A stretch of 64,000 nt of DNA from CAUZIZ01 sp963579905. Its GTDB lineage: Bacteria; Acidobacteriota; UBA6911; RPQK01; JAJDTT01. Location of the stretch: contig CAUZIZ010000006.1 of the NCBI GenBank assembly GCA_963579905.1, positions 1-64,000 on the forward strand, written 5' to 3'. A program made the translations under genes and the position numbers. Below, piece after piece: positions 21,779 to 30,504 of the stretch. Numbering within the stretch: position 1 is the stretch's first letter; the number at the start of each line of letters is the position of its first letter. The notes under the pieces were generated by a model. The model was given only the letters and a program-made list of their open reading frames with translations. It was not told where the DNA came from and did no database searches.

Positions 21779-22603
21779 TCAGCCTTGGCGGCTGCGTCTC
21801 GAGGGACCGGGATCGGGGGAAGCGGAGGCAGCCGTTTCCAACTCTCGAAGCCACTGCCCGATAAGGGGTTGAAATTCCACCACTCGCCCGACCACGAGTA
21901 GAGCTGGAGACTGGATCCCAATCCGTTCGGTCTCCCTGACGATGGAGCGAAGGGTTCCTATGGCCTCTCGCTGACCTTCCAGAGTTCCCGCCTCGAGCAA
22001 GGCAGCCGGTGTGTCCAGCGGGCGTCCGTGAAGCACCAGCTTGGAAACGATGCCTCGAAGGTTTCCCAAGGGCATCAGTACGACCAGGGTATCGGTAGCT
22101 GTCGCTAACTTCTCCCATTCAATAGGCTGTTCTGTATCGGTGCCCTGATGACCCGTGATAATGGCAATCGAGGAGGAGACGTCTCGATGCGTGACGGGAA
22201 TGCCTGCCGCCGCCGGTACAGCCAGGGCTGAGCTCACGCCCGGAACAATCTCAAAGGGGATCTTGCTTTCGGCCAGGAAAGTAGCCTCCTCTCCTCCTCT
22301 GCCGAAGACGAAGGGATCTCCTCCCTTGAGACGCACGACCTGTTTTCCCTCCTGAGCCTTGGAGGCTAGCAACTCGTTGATTTTCTCCTGAGGGAAGCTA
22401 TAGTGTCCACCCTTCTTGCCGACGAGAATCCTCTCGGCTGAAGCTGGCGACAAGTTCAGTACTCGTGAATCAACCAGCCGGTCGTAGACGACAACGTCAG
22501 CCCGATTGAGACAGCGCAGGCCTTTGAGAGTGAGCAATTCAGGGTCACCGGGCCCGGAGCCCACCAGGAAGACTCTGCCTACTCGGGAGGAAAGGCCCCT
22601 CAC
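21779..22603 (-). CDS. cobA: Uroporphyrinogen-III C-methyltransferase (SUMT)
   Basis: Makes precorrin-2 from uroporphyrinogen III using two SAM, the branch point to siroheme, cobalamin and haem d1. Key motifs are VFLVGSGPGDPELLTLKG near the N-terminus, VVYDRLV, RLKGGDPFVFGRGGEE and VPGVSSA with PVTHRDV. The start is taken as GTG 22603, one base after the stop of the upstream gene, because it puts the domain at residue 6; the open frame reaches 22723. About 274 aa, including a basic C-terminal tail that ends beside an R1 repeat. Together with the next gene it forms a split CysG. Confidence 0.93.
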   Translation of the reverse strand: MRGLSSRVGRVFLVGSGPGDPELLTLKGLRCLNRADVVVYDRLVDSRVLNLSPASAERILVGKKGGHYSFPQEKINELLASKAQEGKQVVRLKGGDPFVFGRGGEEATFLAESKIPFEIVPGVSSALAVPAAAGIPVTHRDVSSSIAIITGHQGTDTEQPIEWEKLATATDTLVVLMPLGNLRGIVSKLVLHGRPLDTPAALLEAGTLEGQREAIGTLRSIVRETERIGIQSPALLVVGRVVEFQPLIGQWLRELETAASASPDPGPSRRSRQG

Positions 22604-22604
22604 T

Positions 22605-23186
22605 TCACCTCTCCTCCAGAGCCCGCTCGATGCGCGCCCGCACCTCTGATGGACCTTGGCGGCGGGTTGCTTCAAGCAGATCCAAGTCTTCCACCAGGTG
22701 GGAAAAAAAGCCTTTGCGGTCATCGAAGGAAGAGAAACGTTCCTTCACCCGAGGGCGGATCTCCCCCAAGGCCTGGAGCAGGTCTCCGTATTCCGGTCCA
22801 AACTGGGACTCCAGTTGCCGACGTATCCGTTTGGCAAGAGCGGGACTGCTACCCGAGGTAGAGATGGCGATCACAAGGTCCCCTCGGTGGACCAGTGCAG
22901 GAGCGATGAAGTTGCAGTACTCTGTCTGATCGACGACGTTGACCAGGATCCGATGCTCTTCGGCGAAGTCCTTGATTCTTTTGGCGATCGCCGTGTCTTC
23001 CACGATGGCCACGATAAGGAAGACATCCCTGGCCTCGTCGGGCACGAATTCGCTTGACCGCCGAACGCGGCCCCCCGCCCGATCCAAAGCTTTCGCTTTT
23101 TCCTCGGCAAGATCGCCGTCTCCGACTACCAGGCAAAGGCGTCCCTTCAGATCGAGAAACACTGGGAAGTAGCTCATTTCGGCCAT
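22605..23186 (-). CDS. Precorrin-2 dehydrogenase/sirohydrochlorin ferrochelatase-like (Met8/SirC/CysG-N)
   Basis: 193 aa. Residues 1-115 form a Rossmann fold with an unusual nucleotide loop VVGDGDLAEEKA (usually GGGxxA) and the family motif VNVVDQTEYCNFIAPAL, whose Asp is the catalytic residue in Met8-type enzymes. STSGSSPALAKRIR is the conserved Ser/Arg segment that follows. The C-terminal helical part is shorter than in CysG. Oxidises precorrin-2 to sirohydrochlorin with NAD and may insert Fe. Operonic with cobA (1-nt gap). No sulfite or nitrite reductase is in the window to show which product is used. Confidence 0.88.
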   Translation of the reverse strand: MAEMSYFPVFLDLKGRLCLVVGDGDLAEEKAKALDRAGGRVRRSSEFVPDEARDVFLIVAIVEDTAIAKRIKDFAEEHRILVNVVDQTEYCNFIAPALVHRGDLVIAISTSGSSPALAKRIRRQLESQFGPEYGDLLQALGEIRPRVKERFSSFDDRKGFFSHLVEDLDLLEATRRQGPSEVRARIERALEER

Positions 23187-23342
23187 CGTAAAATTCCGAT
23201 TAATCTAGGCAAACAATAGCGTAGGGCCGGCGTTCATGTAAAGCCGGGAGGCTCCGGTAGAAGGTCCTAAATCTGGAGGCCGCGCGCCTCATGTCGGACG
23301 TAAATGCAACTCCTGCACTCTTTCGCCATCTGGATAAGCCTA

Positions 23343-23714
23343 ATGCTAGCGAAACGATTCTTACAAACAGTATTGATAGTGGGTATGACCTGGTCCGGCG
23401 GGATAATGTTCGGAGCGGAAGATAAGATCGCACCCGACAATCCTGGTGATCTGAACGCCAAGAGCAAGTATAAGGGAGCGGTTTCCATGGTTGACCTTAC
23501 TTGGCTGGATCAGTCTGGCAACGAGCTGGGATTCGAGATTCTCCGGTCCGACAATGCCGAAGAATTTCGGCTTGTCGGCATGGTTGGGGCTAATACAACT
23601 CGCTTCACCGACGAGGTCGGAAAATATATCACCGGTGCTTTCACTTATAAGGTGCGAGCCTTCAACCAGTTCGGGAAGAGCTCGGATTCCAACGTAGCCT
23701 CGGTCTGGTTCTAG
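23343..23714 (+). CDS. Small secreted fibronectin type III-like protein
   Basis: 123 aa from ATG 23343 (an upstream in-frame start at 23304 is less natural for a signal peptide). Residues 1 to about 25 (LAKRFLQTVLIVGMTWSGGIMFG) are a signal peptide. The rest is a single FnIII-like sandwich: VDLTWLDQSGNELGFEILRS, then FTYKVRAFNQFGKSSDSN, matching the (W..)(Y.VRA.N..G.S..S) pattern. No catalytic domain is present. Its role is unknown; it is probably a periplasmic or surface binding module. Confidence 0.65.
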   Translation: MLAKRFLQTVLIVGMTWSGGIMFGAEDKIAPDNPGDLNAKSKYKGAVSMVDLTWLDQSGNELGFEILRSDNAEEFRLVGMVGANTTRFTDEVGKYITGAFTYKVRAFNQFGKSSDSNVASVWF

Positions 23715-23825
23715 CCAGTTCTTCTTGAGTCCCTGTCCACTCTCCCTACGGCCGACCGTTTCTGGTCGAGCAGACTCCCGCCGCGAGCAGGTGTGGGCGC
23801 TTCTGTTATCATTGACCTGTACTGG

Positions 23826-24839
23826 ATGATTCAAGTGCAGGACAACACGCTTTCCTTCAATCTCGAGCCTACTTTCCGTTGTAATCTGGGTTGTGAGATG
23901 TGCCCCCGCTTTTCCAGCGAGGACCCTCATCTCGACATGTCGATGGATACCTACTCGCGGATCAATGAGGCGATGGGCTACGCCCACACGGTGGACTTCA
24001 CGGGATGGGGTGAGCCGATGCTCCACTCTCAAATCTACCACATGATCCGAGCCGCCAAAGACAAGGGATGTGTCATCAGCATGACGTCGAATGGCACCGT
24101 TTTGAACCGGAGGAACGGTCTTGCGCTGATCTCAGCGGGCATGGATCGTCTGACTGTTTCTGTAGATGGGATGCGTCCCCAGACCTTCGATGCCATTCGC
24201 CTGGGCGCCTCTTTCGAGCAGATCACCAAGAATCTGAAGGAGCTGAGCCAGCTGATCCAGGAGGCCGGCAGTTCTTTGGAACTGGCGGTTGCCTTCACCA
24301 TTCAGCAGGCCAACGCGTCTGATCTGCCCTTGATCGTTCCCTGGATGAATATGGTGGGAACACGTGTGCTGCACTTGAAGCAACTCAACGTTCTTTCCCA
24401 CTTCGATGATTGGGAGCGGAGTTTCCTGAAGCATGGCCTGGCGTCAGGAAATCAGGACCGTGGTCCCATGGAACGTCTGGAGAAGCAGATTGAGGGCGTG
24501 TTGGTGCAGGCCAACGAGTCTGGGATCGAGGTGCGGATACATTCTGAGCTTCCCATGACTGGGGAGATGAAGGGTCGTCATTGCCTGGCCACCCCACTGG
24601 AATCAGTCTACTTTTCCTACGAAGGGAGAGTGGCCCCTTGCTGCCATTTTGGTCATCATGTCAGCCGATACTTCGAGTCTGAGTTCTACCCGCCCTCTGC
24701 ATTGTTCTTTGGCGACATCCGGGAACAGACATTCCGCGAAGTCTGGGAAGATGATTCCTTTCAGACCTTTCGTCGGGGATTCGTGACCCAGGATTTCCCC
24801 GATGCCTGCAAGACCTGCTACCTGCTCTATGGGAAATAG
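23826..24839 (+). CDS. Radical SAM protein with SPASM domain
   Basis: 337 aa. The radical SAM cluster motif CNLGCEMC (CxxxCxxC) lies at about residues 22-29, followed by GWGEPMLHS (the GGEP-like SAM motif). TSNGTVL and VSVDGMRPQTFDAIR are typical core strands. The C-terminal SPASM region has APCCHFG and ACKTCYLLYG, with enough Cys for at least one extra Fe-S cluster. SPASM enzymes usually modify peptides or act as dehydrogenases. No peptide precursor or partner is visible nearby, so the substrate is unknown. The start could also be GTG 23793; neither has a good RBS. Confidence 0.87.
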   Translation: MIQVQDNTLSFNLEPTFRCNLGCEMCPRFSSEDPHLDMSMDTYSRINEAMGYAHTVDFTGWGEPMLHSQIYHMIRAAKDKGCVISMTSNGTVLNRRNGLALISAGMDRLTVSVDGMRPQTFDAIRLGASFEQITKNLKELSQLIQEAGSSLELAVAFTIQQANASDLPLIVPWMNMVGTRVLHLKQLNVLSHFDDWERSFLKHGLASGNQDRGPMERLEKQIEGVLVQANESGIEVRIHSELPMTGEMKGRHCLATPLESVYFSYEGRVAPCCHFGHHVSRYFESEFYPPSALFFGDIREQTFREVWEDDSFQTFRRGFVTQDFPDACKTCYLLYGK

Positions 24840-24899
24840 GCAAGGACGCCGGATTCCAGGTCGACCTACCGAATTTTGAAACAACACTAGGAGGAGCCG

Positions 24900-25814
24900 G
24901 TGAAAAGAAGAGAATTTCTCACGTCTTCAGCGGGCGCGGGGCTTTCCTTATTAGGTGCAGGCAAGCTTGCCCAGGCAGTGTCTGCGGAAAGGGGAGAAAG
25001 AGGAAAAGAAGGACTGCATTTCAAATACGCTCCTCGGCTCGGGTTCCTGGCCGATGAGCTGAGTATCCCCCAACGTCTGGAGAAATTCTCCCAGCACGGC
25101 TTCTTCGCGATCGAGTACAACGGATTGATGAGCCATCCGAGAGCCGAGGTCGGTGAGATGCGTAAGAAACTCGACTCTCTAGGGATCGAAATGGGTATCT
25201 TCGTTGCGAATCCGAACGGGTGGGAAACAGCCGGTCTTTGCGATCCGGCAGAGCGTGCCAACTTCCTTACCGATCTCCGCAAAGCGGTCGAGTACCATCG
25301 GATCATCGGAAATAACTTTTGCACGGTGATCACCGGTCCTGAAAAACCAGCGATTCCACGCAACCAGCAGAAGCAGAATGTGATTGATGGCCTGAAGGCG
25401 GCCGCCGAGATTTTGGAACCCACTGAGTTGACAATCGTAGTGGAACCGTTGAACGTGCTGGTGAACCACGCCGGCTATTTCCTGGTGTACTCCGAAGAAG
25501 CAGCCGAGATCATGGAGGCCGTCGGAAGCCCCAAGGTCAAGATCCTTTTCGACATCTACCATCAGCAGATTTCGGAAGGAAATCTGATCAACAACATCAG
25601 GAAGCACCTGCCCTACATCGGGTACTTCCAGGTGGGCGATGTACCCGGCCGAAAGGAACCCGGGACCGGAGAGGTCAACTGGCAGAACGTGTTCAAGGCG
25701 ATTTACGATACTGGGTATCGGGGCATCCTGGGCATGGAGCACGGCCTTTCCGTCCCAGGCGAAAAGGGACTGCTCAAATGCTTTGCCGAGTACCGACGAG
25801 CGGATAATTGGTAG
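24900..25814 (+). CDS. Tat-exported hydroxypyruvate isomerase-like TIM-barrel protein
   Basis: 304 aa, GTG start after CTAGGAGGAGCCG. The Tat-type signal KRREFLTSSAGAGLSLLGAG is followed by an AP-endonuclease-2/hydroxypyruvate isomerase barrel: HGFFAIEYNG, EPLNVLVNH, KILFDIYHQQ, IGYFQVGDVPGRKEPGTGE and GMEHGLS. The Glu, Asp, His, Gln and second Glu positions match the metal-binding residues of Hyi-like enzymes. Tat-exported members are common in sugar-degrading Acidobacteria and Planctomycetes; their true reactions are mostly unknown. Confidence 0.85.
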   Translation: MKRREFLTSSAGAGLSLLGAGKLAQAVSAERGERGKEGLHFKYAPRLGFLADELSIPQRLEKFSQHGFFAIEYNGLMSHPRAEVGEMRKKLDSLGIEMGIFVANPNGWETAGLCDPAERANFLTDLRKAVEYHRIIGNNFCTVITGPEKPAIPRNQQKQNVIDGLKAAAEILEPTELTIVVEPLNVLVNHAGYFLVYSEEAAEIMEAVGSPKVKILFDIYHQQISEGNLINNIRKHLPYIGYFQVGDVPGRKEPGTGEVNWQNVFKAIYDTGYRGILGMEHGLSVPGEKGLLKCFAEYRRADNW

Positions 25815-26055
25815 GGTCTCTGGCGGCGCTGGATCATTCGAGAAGAAACTCCTGTGCAAACCGGTCCCGGTCCTTCGATATTCTGCGGTTCATCATTCAT
25901 CGGTTGCCTCCTCCGAAGTAAGAAAGGCCAAATCACAAACCGCAGAACGCCGAACAGCGAACGCCAAAGTTTCTTGCGTCTACGCATTGTCCGGTGGGAC
26001 CCTCGCCGGTCGATGTTCCGAGCAGAGACGTGCGACGTTCAGACGTTCAGACGAA
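25815..26055. repeat. Gap with R1 terminal fragment
   Basis: No gene is seen. 26021-26055 carries GAGACGTGCGACGTTCAGAC followed by a second TTCAGACG, the R1 end motif found at 7287 and, in reverse, near 47330. The rest (25830-26010) shows no clear repeat or gene. Confidence 0.5.
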
Positions 26056-27837
26056 TCAGGTGTGTTGTCCGCGGAAGGATATTTCTCCCACGAACTTCCG
26101 AATCCCCCTTCGCAGCAAAGACCAGGCGTAGAGGAAAGCCAGGCAGATGAGACAGAGCAACTCCAGCAGAGAGGCCGACTCGACAGTCCTGCCGCTCAAG
26201 GTCACGCTCTCAAACTGGGGGAGCAAGGCGTTAGTGAGGTAGCCCAGGCCCGCAGATAAAAGAACGATGCTTAGACTGAATTTCAAGGCGATTCTTCTCG
26301 AATGCAGTTTTCCCAGCACACCGAAGGTGGTCACGTTAGTGGCGGGTCCCGTTAGCAGAAACGCCAAGGCTGCTCCCGGTGAGACTCCCTTGGCGAGTAG
26401 CACCGCAACGAAGGGTGTGGCACTGGAGGCACAGACGTACGTCGGCAGGCCCAAGAGGGTAAAGAGAATTACTTCGAAGGAGGAAGGCAGCGCACTCAGC
26501 CGCCCTGGTTGGAGGAAGGATTCTGCAATCGCCGCCAGAGTCAATCCCAATAGGATCCAGGGGCCCGTATGGTCGACTATCTCCCCCAGCCCCACCTTCA
26601 GTGCCTGGCTGACTTTTTGGCCGCAGGTCTTCCCCTCGTCCACGGGCAGACGTTCCTGACTCTCGGACTCGAGGTTCGAGGAACGAGTCATCGGCCCTCC
26701 GACGATCCAGCCAACGGCAAAGGCAACCACTGCCGCTGCTAAGACTCTCGCCACCGTCATCTGTGTTCCCAGTAAGGGGATGGACATGAGTACGGCGTCC
26801 AAGCCCAGTTCCGGAGTGGAAATCAGGAAGGCCATGGCGGCGGTAGCTGGAGCTCCTCGCTGAATCAGGGTGCGGTAAAGCGGTACCACTCCACAGGAGC
26901 AGATAGGAAAGGGCAAGCCCAGGCTCATTCCGCGCAGAGCCTGGGTCCAGTTTGCTCCCTTGTTCATCCATCGGATTGAGGATTGAGAAAGAAAAGAGCT
27001 CATGAAGCCGGCTACGAGATAGGCCAGAAGTAGGGCGGGTGCACTGCGTAAGGCGAGTCCCAGAAAGGTTCTAAATATGGGAAGGTTGATCGAACCGTGG
27101 ATGGATTCTTCCCCACTCAGAAAGACTGCCATGAGCCCAATTCCCAACAAGGCTCCGGTGCCTTCGTACCAACCGGTTTTCTTGACAGATCCTGCCTGTG
27201 CAATGAGTTGAGATTTCATTCCGGGTTGGTGCAAGACCACGTGTGCCAGGGAGCCCGCCACCAAGGCCTGGAACCAGGTCATGGCCTCACTCGATAGGCT
27301 TACAAGTAGTTGGGGACCCAATCCGAACCCCAGGGTGGTGCTGATGATGACAAGCGCGAAAACCACCAGCCCGATCCGGATGCCGAAAATGGGGCGTACC
27401 AGCCACCAGATGGTGAGTCCGACTGGCAAGCGATGCAGGATTACTGCAAACGGAAGCAGGTGCTGGCTTTGGTCTGGCGAGAGGTGTGAAGCGGTCAGAG
27501 CGGCACCGTCGGCCGCGGCATGGGTGCAGAGTCCAATCAGACCCAGAACGAGAGCCGTCGAGTGGGCTCGATCGGCCCCCTTCTTGAAGATCTTCTCTGT
27601 GAAGGTTGGACCGAACATTCCTATAAAGGCGAATAGCAGCGACCACCAGTGACCTCGGGCCAGGATCGCGGGAAGGATGCTGAGTGCAACGAGTCCGGTG
27701 ATGCAGACGAAGATGAAGCCGTCCAGGAGCGAGAGCATTGGGAGTCGATTGCGCGAGATTCGGTAGATCAGAGGGCCCAGAGAGAGCGAGATGAAGCTAG
27801 CGAAGAGCAGCTCGATTTCCTCTAGTCTGAATTCCAC
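26056..27837 (-). CDS. Membrane fusion: ZIP-like N-terminal half + ArsP/YraQ-type permease
   Basis: 593 aa, mostly membrane segments. Residues 1 to about 230 resemble a ZIP metal transporter, with GLCTHAAADG, ILHRLPVGLTIWW and AGSLAHVVLHQPG (ZIP-like His-x-x-x-x-G helices). Residues about 250-560 are a DUF318/ArsP (YraQ) permease, with PFPICSCGVVPLYRTLIQRGAP, the cysteine-containing loop of organo-arsenical/metalloid permeases, and ATPFVAVLLAKGVSPGAALAFLLTGPATN. Between them is a linker with several membrane helices. GTG start. ArsP-type permeases export metalloid compounds; ZIP proteins move divalent metals. The substrate of the fusion is unknown. Divergent from brkB and 62 nt from it. Confidence 0.75.
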   Translation of the reverse strand: MEFRLEEIELLFASFISLSLGPLIYRISRNRLPMLSLLDGFIFVCITGLVALSILPAILARGHWWSLLFAFIGMFGPTFTEKIFKKGADRAHSTALVLGLIGLCTHAAADGAALTASHLSPDQSQHLLPFAVILHRLPVGLTIWWLVRPIFGIRIGLVVFALVIISTTLGFGLGPQLLVSLSSEAMTWFQALVAGSLAHVVLHQPGMKSQLIAQAGSVKKTGWYEGTGALLGIGLMAVFLSGEESIHGSINLPIFRTFLGLALRSAPALLLAYLVAGFMSSFLSQSSIRWMNKGANWTQALRGMSLGLPFPICSCGVVPLYRTLIQRGAPATAAMAFLISTPELGLDAVLMSIPLLGTQMTVARVLAAAVVAFAVGWIVGGPMTRSSNLESESQERLPVDEGKTCGQKVSQALKVGLGEIVDHTGPWILLGLTLAAIAESFLQPGRLSALPSSFEVILFTLLGLPTYVCASSATPFVAVLLAKGVSPGAALAFLLTGPATNVTTFGVLGKLHSRRIALKFSLSIVLLSAGLGYLTNALLPQFESVTLSGRTVESASLLELLCLICLAFLYAWSLLRRGIRKFVGEISFRGQHT

Positions 27838-27898
27838 GAGAGTTCAGCCTTCCCGAGCCGGAAGCCGGCGTTCGTGAGTATGGTAAACTATCGCCCGC

Positions 27899-28747
27899 AT
27901 GCAAATCGATCTCCTTGCCTTTCGGAGCTTGGGCAAAGGAGCATTCTGGATCGGTATCTGGTCCGATATCAACGAGTATGACTTCTGGGGGATGGCTGCC
28001 CAGGTCAGTTATTATTTCTTGCTGGCCTTCTTTCCTTTTCTCTTGTTTCTGAGCGCGCTGATCGGTTTCATTCCGGTTGATCCCAACCTATGGGGCAAGT
28101 TTCTGGGCGAGCTCAACGCCTTCCTGCCGCAGAGCACCTACGAGAACGTGGTGACGGAGATCGTTCTCCCTCTGGCCCGCTCCCAGAACACCGGAATTCT
28201 GTCAGTTGGGCTGTTTCTTACCCTCTTGATTGCCTCTCTGGCTTTCAGTGGAACCATCCGACCTCTCAGCCGTGTCTTCGGAGTAGAAGACAGTCGCTCC
28301 TACCTGCAAAAATTTTTCCTCTCGGTCGGAGTGACGATACTGGTCTCCCTGTTCATCATCCTATCGGCCTTTCTCCTGGTCTGGGGTGATTGGTTGATTA
28401 CGCTCATGGTCGAAAGTGCCCCGATAAGAGCACTCTATACGGCGATTCGCTGGATACTTCTTTTCGTGCTCTTGAACATTGGAATACATACTGTCTACTA
28501 CGCTCTTCCCCAGCCCCAGGTTTACTGGAGGATCTTCTCTCCTGGAAGCGTTGTTGCCACACTGGGGTGGATCTTCGGATCTCTAGGCTTTCGCCTTTAT
28601 GTGAACAGCTTTGGCATGTATCAGATGTTCTACGGAAGCCTGGGGGCGGTCATCGTTCTGATTGTCTGGTTCTATCTCTCGAGTCTGGCTCTCTTGGTTG
28701 GGGGCAGGATCGACTCCAGGATCTACGGACTTCAGAAGCAGGCATGA
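27899..28747 (+). CDS. YihY/BrkB family inner-membrane protein
   Basis: 282 aa with about six membrane helices and the family sequence features: DFWGMAAQVSYYFLLAFFPFLLFLSALIGF near the N-terminus, IRPLSRVFGVEDSRS, and FYGSLGAVIVLIVWFYLSSLALLVGGRID at the C-terminus. The old RNase BN label for this family is wrong; its function is not established (transport or envelope role suspected). ATG start. It is immediately upstream of the symporter pseudogene and might have been co-transcribed with it. Confidence 0.9.
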   Translation: MQIDLLAFRSLGKGAFWIGIWSDINEYDFWGMAAQVSYYFLLAFFPFLLFLSALIGFIPVDPNLWGKFLGELNAFLPQSTYENVVTEIVLPLARSQNTGILSVGLFLTLLIASLAFSGTIRPLSRVFGVEDSRSYLQKFFLSVGVTILVSLFIILSAFLLVWGDWLITLMVESAPIRALYTAIRWILLFVLLNIGIHTVYYALPQPQVYWRIFSPGSVVATLGWIFGSLGFRLYVNSFGMYQMFYGSLGAVIVLIVWFYLSSLALLVGGRIDSRIYGLQKQA

Positions 28748-28754
28748 CCACGAG

Positions 28755-30254
28755 ATGAGCTTTACTGCAGTCGATTGGTAATCGTTTCCCTCTACGTTCT
28801 GTCCGCCTTCGGCATCGGTTTCATCGTTTGTAAGTACGTCTCCAGCGTCGCCGATTTCCTGGTCGCAGGACGTCAACCCCGAGTGCACCTGGGGATCGCC
28901 TCCCCGGTGGGGACGGAACTGGGTCTGGTGACGATGATGTACTTTGCCTAACAGGGCTATCGGCACGGATTCTCGGTTTTCATCGTCGACATTGTTTGGT
29001 CGGCGGCTTATGTGGTGGTGGGCCAGACGGGCTTCGTGATCGACCACATCCGTCGCCTGCGCGTCCTCACGGTTACCGAGTTTTTCGAAAGGCGATACAG
29101 TCGCGGTGTCCGTGTCCTGGCCGCTTCGCTGCTGCTGATCGCGGGCCTGTTGAACATGGGAGTGTTCCTCAAGCTCGGGGCCGTTTTCCTGGTACACGCC
29201 ACCAACATTCCGCCTTCCTACCTCAATCTCACCATGACGGTCCTGGTGATCGTGGTCCTGGTGTACACGGTGTTGGGAGGGATGGCTTCGGTTGTAATTA
29301 CCGACTACATCCAGTTCTTGGTTCTTTCGATCGCACTTCTTCTGGCTACTTTCCTGGTGTTTCGAGAGAACGGCTTCGTGGGGACGTTTGACCGGGTGGC
29401 CGAGCATTTTGGTGAGCGCGGCTTCGATCCGTTTTCGAATCCGGACCTGGGTTGGTGGTTTATCGGCTACTGGGCCGTTCTGGCGGTCTGTGGAACCTTT
29501 CTGTGGCAGCCGGTAGCACAAAGGGCGTTGGCGGCCCGGAGCCCAGCCGTGAATTGAACCGTCTATACCTACACCGGGCTGGCTTTTCTGGGGCGCGCCT
29601 TTTTGCCAATGTCGTGGGGTGTCTGCGCGGCGATCTACTTCGTCGGGAAAGAGGGTCCGGAGTCTCCTTTGACGGCGATGCCCGAGCTCCTGGCTGTCGT
29701 CCTTCCCATGGGTGTCATCGGGCTCTTTACAGCCGGAATGTGCCGCCCTGATGTCGACTCATGACTCCTACCTGCTGGCTTGGAGCGGCATCATCGTGCA
29801 GGACCTGATTGCTCCCTTGATCGGACGTGAACTGACGGATCGAGCGCGCATCCGTTTGATTCGGATCGGTGTCATGTTGATTGGCTTGCTTCTGCTGGTG
29901 TTTGGCGTGTGGTACGAGCTGAAAGATGCCGCCTTTCGATACCTGGTGCAGACCACCACGATCTACTATGCAGGGGCGCTCGCCGTTCTGGTGGGCGGAC
30001 TGTACTGGAAGCGAGCGACTGCCGCTGGGGCGTACCTCGGTTTTACCCTGGGGGCGGCGTTACCCCTGACCCAGTTCGGTATTGGATGGGCAGGCACCCT
30101 CGTAGAGTTCTTCCCATCGATCGGAAAGCGCGGCCTCTATAGCTTTGCACTCGGATTCGTCGGTATCGGGATAGGATCCATGCTTCCCTTTTCCAAGCCG
30201 AAACCCCTACACTATCCGGACGAACAGTCGTCCGTCGAGGCCCCTGTGGAATGA
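28755..30254 (+). pseudogene. Sodium/solute symporter (SSS family), decayed
   Basis: An SSS-family transporter with several disabling changes. The start ATG at 28755 (SFTAVDW) is knocked out of frame near 28775, where TGGTAATC fits TGGTTGGTAATC with TTGG deleted. TAA at 28949-28951 interrupts MYFA/QGYRHGF. TGA at 29555-29557 interrupts PAVN/TVYTYTG. A frameshift near 29740 separates FTAGM from CAALMSTHDSYLLAWSGIIVQDL. Between these the protein is clearly conserved, with hydrophobic helices and the family motifs. Four independent lesions make a sequencing artefact unlikely. The last part (29744-30254) is intact and ends by overlapping the small ORF. Confidence 0.85.
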
Positions 30255-30448
30255 GTTGGCAAATTGTCTGGGAGATCGTCCTCTGCGCAGGCATTGGAGT
30301 GTTCACTCTGGCGTCTCTGGTCGTTGCCATCAAGGGCTATGGAAATATTCGCAATCTGCTGAATGACCTGGGGAAGGGTGGCAGCGGAGGACGAGCGGGG
30401 CAGCGAACGTCGAGCACGGATCAAAGCGGAAGCGATCTCGGTAATTGA
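30251..30448 (+). CDS. Small single-helix membrane protein coupled to the symporter
   Basis: 65 aa. The ATG shares ATGA with the symporter stop, the classical arrangement of translational coupling. One membrane helix (about residues 6-28, IVWEIVLCAGIGVFTLASLVVA) is followed by IKGYGNIRNLLNDL and a Gly/Ser-rich polar tail. Small one-helix partners next to SSS symporters are known in some transporters; this could be one. No homologue is recognised with certainty. It remains open although the symporter upstream is broken. Confidence 0.55.
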   Translation: MSWQIVWEIVLCAGIGVFTLASLVVAIKGYGNIRNLLNDLGKGGSGGRAGQRTSSTDQSGSDLGN

Positions 30449-30504
30449 GATATTTTGTCGGGTCGATAGGAGGTAAGAGTTTGCGCGATAGCGGGTGAGG
30501 AGCG

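Noticed and set aside
28583..29521. 312-codon minus-strand frame across the symporter pseudogene
   Set aside because: The other strand carries the recognisable SSS transporter; this product is low in complexity and rich in Gln/His/Asp, typical of an antisense shadow.
29555..29557. UGA in the symporter as a selenocysteine codon
   Set aside because: The gene also has a TAA and two frameshifts, so it is a pseudogene; no SECIS-like hairpin was noticed after the UGA.
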